Source of the DNA: Paenibacillus oenotherae | GTDB lineage: Bacteria > Bacillota > Bacilli > Paenibacillales > Paenibacillaceae | Assembly: GCF_019443105.1 (NCBI RefSeq) | Contig: NZ_JAHZIJ010000001.1 | Location: forward strand, 868,001-932,000 | Reading direction: 5' to 3' | Length of the DNA stretch: 64,000 nt | Part shown: positions 9,934 to 17,687 of the stretch, one piece after another | How the letters are laid out: each line of letters begins with the position of its first letter | How positions within the stretch are numbered: the stretch's first letter is position 1 | Program-made: the position numbers and the translations under genes | Notes under the pieces: model-generated | Database searches by the model: none | Told to the model about the DNA's origin: nothing | The model's input: the letters and a program-made list of their open reading frames with translations, nothing else

Positions 9934-10302
9934 TCAAAGAAACTCCACACTAATCCGATCTACATATAGTTCAATGTACTCTCCATCAAGATGTGAGTAT
10001 TCAAAAAGAAAATCCTCTTCAAACAATACACCAGCGTTCAATTTATTCCCCGTTAGCTTTCCTCTAATCAAATAAGCAAGCCCATCACTAATTTGATATA
10101 ACTCTTCTATTGGCTTCTCTAGCTTCTTTATTTTAATTTCATCCAAGATTGTTAACCCTAATTCTACCTTGTAGTGTTTGCCCACCTCAATTGGATATGG
10201 GCATACAGATGAAAATCCAGTTAAAGTGATATCATTAGTATAAATAGTAACCTCTTCCTCAATAAAAGGATTGAGCTTTTCTAACAGAACCAGATATTTC
10301 AT
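9934..10302 (-). CDS. Putative immunity protein, family not recognised
   Basis: About 122 residues, starting MKYLVLLEKLNPF, with no signal peptide or membrane helix. It is rich in beta-strand-forming and acidic residues (VTIYTNDITLTGF; YIELYVDRISVEFL at the C-terminus). GGAGGG lies upstream; a TTG at 10308 is an alternative start in the same frame. It follows a broken frame (stop at 10327-10329) that contains Hint-like and barstar-like pieces, and is followed by a degenerate terminator. Position in the relic array suggests an orphan immunity gene kept after its toxin was replaced. This is inference; no domain name can be given. Confidence 0.65.
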   Translation of the reverse strand: MKYLVLLEKLNPFIEEEVTIYTNDITLTGFSSVCPYPIEVGKHYKVELGLTILDEIKIKKLEKPIEELYQISDGLAYLIRGKLTGNKLNAGVLFEEDFLFEYSHLDGEYIELYVDRISVEFL

Positions 10303-10326
10303 GTTCAAACACCACCCTCCAGCCCC

Positions 10327-10545
10327 TTAACTCCCTACCGTGTTTATGTATGTAGTTTTTGCTTCAAAGTTCACTTTTGTCTTAGTCGCCCGATTCATTC
10401 GGCACTGGATCGGATCGAAGCCAATATATCCACCTGGACCGTTAATTGCCTCTCCTAAAGCACAAAAGAAAGAAGTTAAATCCGTTACATAAGTTGCATC
10501 TAGAAGAATGGATGGTTGTCGGTTGTCTCGATGCTTTGCTCCCGT
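10327..10545 (-). pseudogene. Mosaic relic: Hint fragment, barstar-like fragment and unknown tail
   Basis: In one minus-strand frame, 10503-10544 encodes IETTDNHPF, matching the Hint motif VIETTDNHPFW of the complete RHS toxin (the DNA is also clearly similar). In a second frame, 10418-10515 encodes ILLDATYVTDLTSFFCALGE followed by AINGPGGYIGF. That resembles the N-terminal part of barstar-family proteins (D, then ALxEALxGPGGYFG). The barstar-like frame then runs into the seam repeat (QCRMNRAT) and an unrelated tail ending TTYINTVGS and a stop at 10327. No start codon is present. I read it as recombined debris of at least three toxin or immunity genes. The barstar assignment is tentative. Confidence 0.5.
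10385..10407. repeat. Seam repeat copy B
   Basis: CGATTCATTCGGCACTGG, identical over this core to copy C at 10860-10877. Here it interrupts a barstar-like frame. Confidence 0.6.
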
Positions 10546-10592
10546 TAGGAGTTATAAACTTGATTCAGGGAAGAAAGAAGGCGGCAACTATA

Positions 10593-10800
10593 TCAGCTAC
10601 CGCCAGTATATCTCAAATAAATGCCTGTAGCTGTAAGAATGATATTGCAACATGTTACCAGACCTAATTCCCCAAAACTAATTAAATCTGCTCCAAGATA
10701 CGGTGGTATCTGATAATATTGGGGCTTTTGCGAAGTTAGAGGATTGTGGTAAAAGGTTATATTTTGCAAGCATTGAATGTGCGTACAGGCATATTAGAGG
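10593..10800 (-). pseudogene. Possible broken frame with a hydrophobic stretch
   Basis: A minus-strand frame of about 65 codons without start ends ADLISFGELGLVTCCNIILT then ATGIYLRYTGGS and a stop at 10593. One hydrophobic segment is apparent. It may be another toxin or immunity remnant or may be chance; no family is recognised. The direct repeat TTAGAGGAATA occurs twice just upstream. Confidence 0.25.
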
Positions 10801-10850
10801 AATATTAGAGGAATATTATACATGGGCAATGAGGGTTAAGTTCTTTCGGG

Positions 10851-10877
10851 TCGTGCCGCCCGATTCATTCGGCACTG
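10851..10877. repeat. Seam repeat copy C
   Basis: CGATTCATTCGGCACTGG, followed directly by the terminator at 10884-10921, the same arrangement as copy A next to its terminator. Confidence 0.6.
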
Positions 10878-10883
10878 GGTAGG

Positions 10884-10921
10884 GTAAAAGAAAGACCTTG
10901 AGGATTAACGCCCCCAAGGTC
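10884..10921 (-). terminator. Orphan intrinsic terminator in the relic array
   Basis: Minus strand: GACCTTGGGG pairs with CCTCAAGGTC around GCGTTAAT, followed by TTTCTTTT. It sits behind a broken frame rather than a live gene, so it probably belonged to a lost immunity gene. Confidence 0.75.
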
Positions 10922-10963
10922 AATGAAGTCATTAGATTACTTATAATTCAATAATCGTTGATA

Positions 10964-11040
10964 TTATTTGAATTCTTCCGATTGATTATATCTCCATAAT
11001 TCTTCTACACCAGAACCTCCAATGTTTATAGGGTGGGGGT
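10964..11040 (-). pseudogene. Broken C-terminal frame (toxin or immunity remnant)
   Basis: The minus strand encodes YPHPINIGGSGVEELWRYNQ then SEEFK and a stop at 10964-10966. It starts abruptly at the end of the terminator at 11041-11080 and is followed 40 bp later by the terminator at 10884-10921. The family is not recognised. Confidence 0.4.
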
Positions 11041-11080
11041 AAAAAGAAAGACCTTGAAGGGGTTTCTCCCCTCAAGGTCT
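11041..11080 (-). terminator. Terminator of the toxin-immunity operon
   Basis: Minus strand GACCTTGAGGGG pairs with CCCCTTCAAGGTC around AGAAA and is followed by TTTCTTTTT. It lies five bases after the stop of the immunity gene. Confidence 0.9.
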
Positions 11081-11085
11081 TAATG

Positions 11086-11415
11086 CTAAAAATCATGTGG
11101 GTCTGACCATACAAAGTCATCTTCTGATAGGCTAACTTCTTCCATACCTTCAATAGTTTCAAAAAAAGACTTTATCGTATCTTCTAATGATTCAGATATT
11201 GTATTACCAAAACCCGTAATCCAATCCGGTTCATTATCTAATAGACCTTTAACTGCAACGTTAGTTGAACCAGAGAATCCTCCTGTACTAATCTCCCTTA
11301 TTTTCACTTTGAATTTGGGAAATGGTAGCTTTTGAATAGCCCAAACATTAAACTCAGCAACAACTCTTTCTATTTTTGTCACACCAACAACTTTAATACT
11401 TTTCCAATCGTCCAT
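11086..11415 (-). CDS. Cognate immunity protein of the RHS toxin
   Basis: 109 residues, no signal peptide or membrane helix, acidic C-terminus (EEVSLSEDDFVWSDPHDF). AGGTG precedes the ATG. It begins ten bases after the stop of the 2,038-residue RHS toxin and ends directly at a strong terminator. That placement, size and strand are characteristic of an immunity gene protecting the producer from the toxin tip. The internal sequence (IREISTGGFSGSTNVAVKG) is beta-rich, but I do not recognise a named Imm family. Function rests on position; confidence in an immunity role is good, in any fold low. Confidence 0.85.
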   Translation of the reverse strand: MDDWKSIKVVGVTKIERVVAEFNVWAIQKLPFPKFKVKIREISTGGFSGSTNVAVKGLLDNEPDWITGFGNTISESLEDTIKSFFETIEGMEEVSLSEDDFVWSDPHDF

Positions 11416-11425
11416 TGAATTTCAC

Positions 11426-14400
11426 CTATTTCCCAAATGAAATAATTGTTCCGTCAGGGGCAATATCTATATATTTGCCGTTCTTCTTGTACCTTATCAC
11501 ACCATCAACTGCTCCATCTACATAACTCTTCGTTGCACCCCTTAGATTCTGTGCAAAGCCCTCAGCTTTCCTTATATACTGTGCCAAATCTTCAGCACCA
11601 ACCTGAGAACCATGTTTTTTGAAGTGCTTTATCAATGAATCCCCTGCGGTATCAAAACTACCTTTATTCCACATTCCGTATAATCTATCGTCAAGCGTAT
11701 CTAGTTGGTTAGCTAATGGGTCAGTTGCGTATTTAACTGCTCTACCACAGCTGTCAATATTATGAACCCAAATGCCTAAGTCACTTACAAAGTAGGTATG
11801 GAAGTCAGCAACAGTAAAGTTGTAAACCTTGACCTTTTCTTCGTGCTTAACAATCTTGATGTTGTCAATCCTCAAGGTATTCCCGTTACTCTGCTGTAAT
11901 TTGTCCCCCACCTGCAAGTCAACCGCTAGTATCCAACCTTTACCTTCCACCCAAAACGGATGATTGTCGGTTGTTTCAATGACTTGGTCACCTACAGTTA
12001 GTTCATAGGTGATCTCCTTATCATTTCGATACAGATGCGTGACTTCCTTGTAAGCAAACTCGCCAGTCTCTTCATCCTTAGCGAGAACCATATCTCCGAC
12101 CTCAATGTCTTCAATATTCTTCTCCCCTTCGTCTGTCAACACCTTCGTCCCCGCTGTAAAGCAGTTGCAAAAATTGACACTCCCGCTTGCATATTTCCAC
12201 TTTCCGTTACTTTTAATAAACTTAAAGGTGATTTTTCCGAATTTAACAACCTTACCAATAGGAATCAGTGATAGTATCGCAATTCCTTTTTGCGTAAATG
12301 TCGTCTTAGATGAAAATATGGCCCTTAAATCATCAAAGAACAAGAAATTCAAGGCCTTTTTGGTATCATTGTATACCACTTTAGGGGTCTTTACTTTACA
12401 GAAACTCATCCCCGGGAGACACGGCAAATTCCCTGTAGGATCCGTGTACTTCAGCGGATTATTATTTACGTACGTATATAAATTTTGCGATAACGGATCG
12501 TCATTCTCGCCTTCGTACGTATCCTCGTTCGTAAATCGTCCGACAGTAGGATCATAATATCTGGCCCGAAGATAGATGTATCCTGACTCATCATCCTGAA
12601 TTTCTCCGGTGTAGCGGAACGGGTTGCTCATCCCCTCCACTTTCTCGGTCACATTGCCCCAGATGTCGTAGGCATAGCGGTTAATCTCCGTGCCGCTCGC
12701 ATCCGTTATACGGATAACATCCCCATGTCCGTTATACCAATAGTAGCCCGATTTGTTAGCAAGCTTGTCCTGACGCCACAGCAGCTCATTGCCCCATATG
12801 TTTCGAGCTTTGACGTTTCCGCTGCCATCGAGCTCTTCAATGGCTTGCCCCTCGACATACACATATCGGGTAAGTGTGCCATTCACATTCTTCGTCGCGC
12901 GAAGACCGTCCCCGTAATACGTGTACGATGCATCCGTTCCTGTATCCGTCTGCTCGAAGCGGCTCAGCATATCCATTGCGTTATAAGTGAGATTGCGTTC
13001 CCCCATCGACAAGCGGGGTGGCTGCGTGGTTTTGTTGATTACCCGGCTGCCCTTGCCGTCGTATTGATATTCGCTCGTTCCTTCCGGTGTTTCTTCCCAC
13101 TGAATCCGGTTAAGCAGATCGTACGTGAAGCTGGATTGCTCCGATTCGCTCCCATCCAGCTTCGTTATTCCCGTCATATTCGAGAATCCGTCATGTGTGA
13201 ATGTCTCTGAATAGCTGGTTACATTATTTTTGGAATGCAGGGTCTCTATCAACTCATCAAACGCGTTGCGGGTCACCGACTGCCGGGACGACCCATTGAA
13301 AGACCTCTTGTATTCATACTCGTTGTCCGCCGTCGTATACGTGTAGTTCACGGTCTCCATACCCGGATATTGAACGGTCTGAATCCGGTTTAAGGAATCA
13401 TAAGTGTATACTTGCTTCTTCTGATCCGGGAACAGAATCCCTTCTAAACGATCATAGGCGTCATAGCTAAAGGTATAGGTTCTGCCGACTACTTGCTGCG
13501 TACGCATCCTTTGCCACTTGTCGTAACTAAAATCTAAGGTTTCATTCTCACTCGTCCGGGTCTGTGTAAGCAGACGTGTGGACGGATCATATTGATTTTC
13601 CTGCCAGTACACTTCGCTGGTCCCATCCGAGACCGCTGACCGGCTGAGCTCCATATAAGGTGTATAAGCAAACGTTCTTGTCAGCCCGTTTCTGTCTTTC
13701 GTTGCCGCCGGTAAACCGGTGTTGAAGTATTTGTAGCTTTCTTTGCGGCCTTCGCCATCCAGATCGGTGAGCTTCCATCCTATTTCATTGTACCCTGTCT
13801 GTTTGCGAAGCTTGCCGTCCACCATAGTCATGATAACTTGACCCTGGTGATTATAGACATATTGATTCTTGTGTCCGGCTGCATCAAGCACATACGTCAG
13901 ATTACCCGCCGCATCATAGCTATATCGTGTTGTCTCTGTCACTTCAGAGCCGCTGCTTCCCGCTGCCTTGACATCCTGCCGAGAAACTTGACCGAATGGC
14001 GTATAGGTTAATAACGTTGTTCTCGTATCTTCTGGACTCGATTCTACCAATCGTTCCAACTGTCCGAAGCGATTATAGTAGCTTGTCTCTTTCTTACCGT
14101 CCGGGTAGATCACCTGAACGGTTTCTTTCTGTTCATTCCCTGCGCTTGTCTGCGCCATATTCGAATAGTAGAATTGCGTTTCCTGACCGATACTGTTAGT
14201 TTCCGTTCTAGGTCTTCCGCTGGAGTCATATGTGTATGACGTTTGTAGCGTACTTTCCCCATACGGCAATGCTGCGCTTATTTGCTGCCCGTCATTCGTT
14301 TTGTTTACCAGGGTAACGCGGGTTTCACCATCTACCGTCCGCTGTTCCTTCAGAACAAGACCGAAAGGGGTGTATGCGGTCTCTACCTTCTCTTGCTCCG

Positions 14401-17400
14401 GGGTATGGACAGCGACCACACGATTGGCATCATCATACTGAATCGTATAGGATCGGGATCCGCTCGTACCATCGCCCGGGATAAACACACTGGAACGAAT
14501 CCGATCCAGATCGTCATAAGCATAAGTCGTCTGGCTGGAGTCCGGAAGTATCTCCTTCGTCAAACGGCCAGCCGCATCATATTCATAGCTAAGTGTGATC
14601 GGTGACGGCTGTGCATCCGCCTCAAGACGGGCCCAAACCGTTTCTGTTTGCAGTTGACCGCTCGGCGTATAAGTAAATGCAGTTCGCGTCTGCTGTCCCT
14701 CTCCGCCTACTTCCCTCTCTTTTACTTCAAGCACTTGATGATCGGAGGAATACGCGCTGTAATCCGTAATGGTAACATCCTCTTGTGTCTGTACGGTGTT
14801 CATTGGGTTTGGATACTTCTGTGATTGCGTACGCACTGCCGGCAAGAAACGATAGGCATGACCGGATGGATAATAGACCGTCTCTGTCTTCGCGCTTGTC
14901 TTCTGATCTGCACTTTGCATCGTTTGACGGCTCACCTGATGGAACGGCCCCTCATATTCCACACTCGTTTTATTGCCGATGGCATCTGTGATCGTTAGCG
15001 GCTGTCCCCAGTCATCATACTGCGTTTGCTCAATCAAATGCTTGGCTTGATAAAGCGGCGGGTTCTGATGATCGGTAACCTGACCTGCGTACTGATAGAT
15101 TTTGCTTGGCTTTGGCAGCAGAAGCTCCATCGACTGGTCTGCCACCGGCGGGTATTCGTAGGCGCTTACGAGATGATCCGCATTGGTATACGTCACATTC
15201 GACTCTGTTTGCTGCAGCACCATGTAGTTCCAAGGTTGATTCCAGCTAAATTTTAAAAGATAGCCCGACGCTTTCGGCTCGATCCGATACTGCCGGTAGG
15301 ACGTTTCGGTGGATTCCCCGCGCTGGACGTCTTCACGAATTGTCTGCTTGTCCCCGAACCGGGAGCTTGCCTGCAGCCGTGGAACGCTCTGCTTCGGTGT
15401 TTTCCAATACTCGTTGTATGTCCATCCATGGTCTTGATGCTCATTGGCATAATAATTGGATAATAGCTTGGCTGCACCTTCTTGCTGGTACAGGTAGTCA
15501 ATGCGTTCAATGGCATGGTAGCCAAAATATTGCAGCACATTCTTATCCTGATAAAGGCGTGTCGTGCCGCGATACTGCTCTTGCTGGGTAACATGCGTAT
15601 TTTGATCCCAGTTCGCATTATAGCTCTGATAGTTGTATTTGATAGTTAAACCTTGCAACGTCTTGACTTTATTAAGCAGCAGGTAAGCGATCTCGCCATA
15701 ACGCTGATTGTTCTTCTTGAGCACATGGTCCATCTCTGCCAATTGACCGTCTTCCCAGCTCCACGCTGCTCCGAAGCATGTTTTGGCGACATCCGCACAA
15801 GAACCCGTGACCGGCAGACCCTGGCTATCCGAGCGATAGGTAACCCCATCCGGTTTAAGGTTAAAATCCGCCATCCTGGTATTGTCGATGGGATAGTATT
15901 CGTAGGATTCCAAGGTGTGATTGCCTGCTGTCAGATCCCTAACGCGATCGAGCTGCCAATACCCGATATGTTTGTCAGCTAGGCCAATTTCCCCGTTATT
16001 CTCCGTCCATGTCCGAGTGACCAAATCAGCAGCAGCCCTAGTCACGTCGTACTGAATCTTGCGAGTCAGGACGTTGTTCTCTCTCACGTCAAAGCCCGTA
16101 ATAACCCACTTATCATCCTCGGCTGAAATGGATAAGTCCTGTGTCCGATATAATGTGATCGTGCGGCCATAGGAATCCGTAATAATCGTTCGGCTCTGTG
16201 TCGGATAGGTGAATGTCAGCTGATCGCCGAGTGCATTTTTCTTGCTCAGAATCTCTCCTGTAGGGGAAAAGGTATACGTGATCCATCCTCCCTGCAGACT
16301 GAGAATGTGCTGATCTTGCTCATTCACACTATAGGCGGCATCCTTGTACGGATAACGATAAGGGACTCGGTCGCGAAATTCGATGGAGCTGCCATCCTCT
16401 AACGTAAAAATGATTTTCTCATAAGGAGTATCCAGCAGAACTTCCTTATAGTTGGTCTGATAACCACTCGTCTGAACGTTGACATTGCTCCCCTGCTGAC
16501 AAGGATTATCTGTCGTTGCACAGGCAACGGTCTCCGCTTGTACGCCTTTCAATATAAACTGGGCTTCCATTTGTGGCAGATTCAACTGCCAGCCGGTCGC
16601 TATAAACCCGGTTTGGTACGAGCTATCCGGCTTTTCGCCAAAGTTGCCGAAATCCCCCTCTTCCCCTGGACCTTCCTGGAAGACGTTTCTGCTAATATAA
16701 TGGGGTTCCAGAACCTGACTACCCAACGAATTATAGGTACGTATCAAATTGAGATCCAATCCCGGTTTGCCTGCAAGCGAGAGATCGGTGACCGTTCGGT
16801 TGGCTGTACGGAAAATAGGGTCTACCAGATCATCTGTATTGACCTTGTAGTTGTATTCATTTGTAAACGGACGATACACATATTTGCCATTGCCGGGAGC
16901 CGATAGTACAGAGACATTTTGGGCAGCTTTCGGCTTTTTCGGTGACTTTGCAGGTTCCGCTTCGTGATCCGGCTCCGATTTATCGTACAAAGGAGCGTGT
17001 TTGACTTTGTAGGTCTTCTTGTCCTGGTGGAAATCCCGATGCTCGATGGCGACCGGCGCCAGTGCTTCCAACTGCTTGAGCTGGGCAGCGGAAAGCGAGG
17101 CAATCGCTTGGTTGACCTCTTTGCTCCCCCAGCTCAGCACGGCGAGCTTCTCGCTTTCCTGCAAACTGTCAAACTGAGCCGGATAAAAATAAGCCATAAT
17201 CTGCTTCATGAAGGCCGGCAGCTTGTCCATCGCTTTGGAACGCTCGGAAGGGAGCAAATCTTGTTTTCTCAGCAGCTCCTTCCGATCGGCCTGAGCCTCA
17301 ACCGCTTGAAGGGCCGTCCCGTTTTTCATCCGGGACTCCTTGGGCGCAGCTGTTTCCTTCCGCTGCTTGATAGTCGATTTCTTCGCTGGTTTGGCTGGTT

Positions 17401-17542
17401 TTGCATTCTCCGCTTGTCCATTCTGGAGCGGTTGAGCAGGCGACTCCGGGGTCTTACCCGCTGTCTGCGCCTCTGCTGCTCCATTCAGAGAAGGGATCAG
17501 AAACGTTATCGCAAGGATGATGATAACAATCCGCTTGAACAT
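11426..17542 (-). CDS. RHS/YD-repeat polymorphic toxin with Hint autoprotease and C-terminal toxin tip
   Basis: 2,038 residues. Order: Sec signal peptide (1-26), Lys/Pro-rich linker, DUF6531-like region (about 240-285, DPIFRTANRTVTDLSLAG), long YD-repeat shell (about 430-1635, for example YDAAGRLTKE, YTYDSLNRI), RHS-associated core (about 1640-1705, RYYDPTVGRFTNEDTY), linker, Hint domain (about 1793-1929, NCFTAGT at the start, TTDNHPFW inside, VHN at the end) and a 109-residue tip containing HFKKHG and a final strand pair ending IAPDGTIISFGK. Hint cleavage after VHN should release the tip. The tip resembles small BECR-type RNase toxins in its His-containing helix and terminal strands; this is inference. 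GGAGG lies six bases before the ATG. The immunity gene follows at once. Confidence 0.95.
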   Translation of the reverse strand: MFKRIVIIILAITFLIPSLNGAAEAQTAGKTPESPAQPLQNGQAENAKPAKPAKKSTIKQRKETAAPKESRMKNGTALQAVEAQADRKELLRKQDLLPSERSKAMDKLPAFMKQIMAYFYPAQFDSLQESEKLAVLSWGSKEVNQAIASLSAAQLKQLEALAPVAIEHRDFHQDKKTYKVKHAPLYDKSEPDHEAEPAKSPKKPKAAQNVSVLSAPGNGKYVYRPFTNEYNYKVNTDDLVDPIFRTANRTVTDLSLAGKPGLDLNLIRTYNSLGSQVLEPHYISRNVFQEGPGEEGDFGNFGEKPDSSYQTGFIATGWQLNLPQMEAQFILKGVQAETVACATTDNPCQQGSNVNVQTSGYQTNYKEVLLDTPYEKIIFTLEDGSSIEFRDRVPYRYPYKDAAYSVNEQDQHILSLQGGWITYTFSPTGEILSKKNALGDQLTFTYPTQSRTIITDSYGRTITLYRTQDLSISAEDDKWVITGFDVRENNVLTRKIQYDVTRAAADLVTRTWTENNGEIGLADKHIGYWQLDRVRDLTAGNHTLESYEYYPIDNTRMADFNLKPDGVTYRSDSQGLPVTGSCADVAKTCFGAAWSWEDGQLAEMDHVLKKNNQRYGEIAYLLLNKVKTLQGLTIKYNYQSYNANWDQNTHVTQQEQYRGTTRLYQDKNVLQYFGYHAIERIDYLYQQEGAAKLLSNYYANEHQDHGWTYNEYWKTPKQSVPRLQASSRFGDKQTIREDVQRGESTETSYRQYRIEPKASGYLLKFSWNQPWNYMVLQQTESNVTYTNADHLVSAYEYPPVADQSMELLLPKPSKIYQYAGQVTDHQNPPLYQAKHLIEQTQYDDWGQPLTITDAIGNKTSVEYEGPFHQVSRQTMQSADQKTSAKTETVYYPSGHAYRFLPAVRTQSQKYPNPMNTVQTQEDVTITDYSAYSSDHQVLEVKEREVGGEGQQTRTAFTYTPSGQLQTETVWARLEADAQPSPITLSYEYDAAGRLTKEILPDSSQTTYAYDDLDRIRSSVFIPGDGTSGSRSYTIQYDDANRVVAVHTPEQEKVETAYTPFGLVLKEQRTVDGETRVTLVNKTNDGQQISAALPYGESTLQTSYTYDSSGRPRTETNSIGQETQFYYSNMAQTSAGNEQKETVQVIYPDGKKETSYYNRFGQLERLVESSPEDTRTTLLTYTPFGQVSRQDVKAAGSSGSEVTETTRYSYDAAGNLTYVLDAAGHKNQYVYNHQGQVIMTMVDGKLRKQTGYNEIGWKLTDLDGEGRKESYKYFNTGLPAATKDRNGLTRTFAYTPYMELSRSAVSDGTSEVYWQENQYDPSTRLLTQTRTSENETLDFSYDKWQRMRTQQVVGRTYTFSYDAYDRLEGILFPDQKKQVYTYDSLNRIQTVQYPGMETVNYTYTTADNEYEYKRSFNGSSRQSVTRNAFDELIETLHSKNNVTSYSETFTHDGFSNMTGITKLDGSESEQSSFTYDLLNRIQWEETPEGTSEYQYDGKGSRVINKTTQPPRLSMGERNLTYNAMDMLSRFEQTDTGTDASYTYYGDGLRATKNVNGTLTRYVYVEGQAIEELDGSGNVKARNIWGNELLWRQDKLANKSGYYWYNGHGDVIRITDASGTEINRYAYDIWGNVTEKVEGMSNPFRYTGEIQDDESGYIYLRARYYDPTVGRFTNEDTYEGENDDPLSQNLYTYVNNNPLKYTDPTGNLPCLPGMSFCKVKTPKVVYNDTKKALNFLFFDDLRAIFSSKTTFTQKGIAILSLIPIGKVVKFGKITFKFIKSNGKWKYASGSVNFCNCFTAGTKVLTDEGEKNIEDIEVGDMVLAKDEETGEFAYKEVTHLYRNDKEITYELTVGDQVIETTDNHPFWVEGKGWILAVDLQVGDKLQQSNGNTLRIDNIKIVKHEEKVKVYNFTVADFHTYFVSDLGIWVHNIDSCGRAVKYATDPLANQLDTLDDRLYGMWNKGSFDTAGDSLIKHFKKHGSQVGAEDLAQYIRKAEGFAQNLRGATKSYVDGAVDGVIRYKKNGKYIDIAPDGTIISFGK

Positions 17543-17687
17543 GATTGACCTCCAATTGTCCAGAGACGACCGGGTTTACCAGCGTCTCTGGGTATCATAT
17601 ATGTGGGTGTACAATGATTTGTGGTTCGTATAGTCGTTGGCTGCTTACCGTATATATTGCTTGCCGCAGTATCAATGCGACCGCTTA

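Noticed and set aside
10446-10667. Plus-strand 73-codon frame
   Set aside because: It overlaps Hint-like and barstar-like relics on the minus strand and lacks a binding site.
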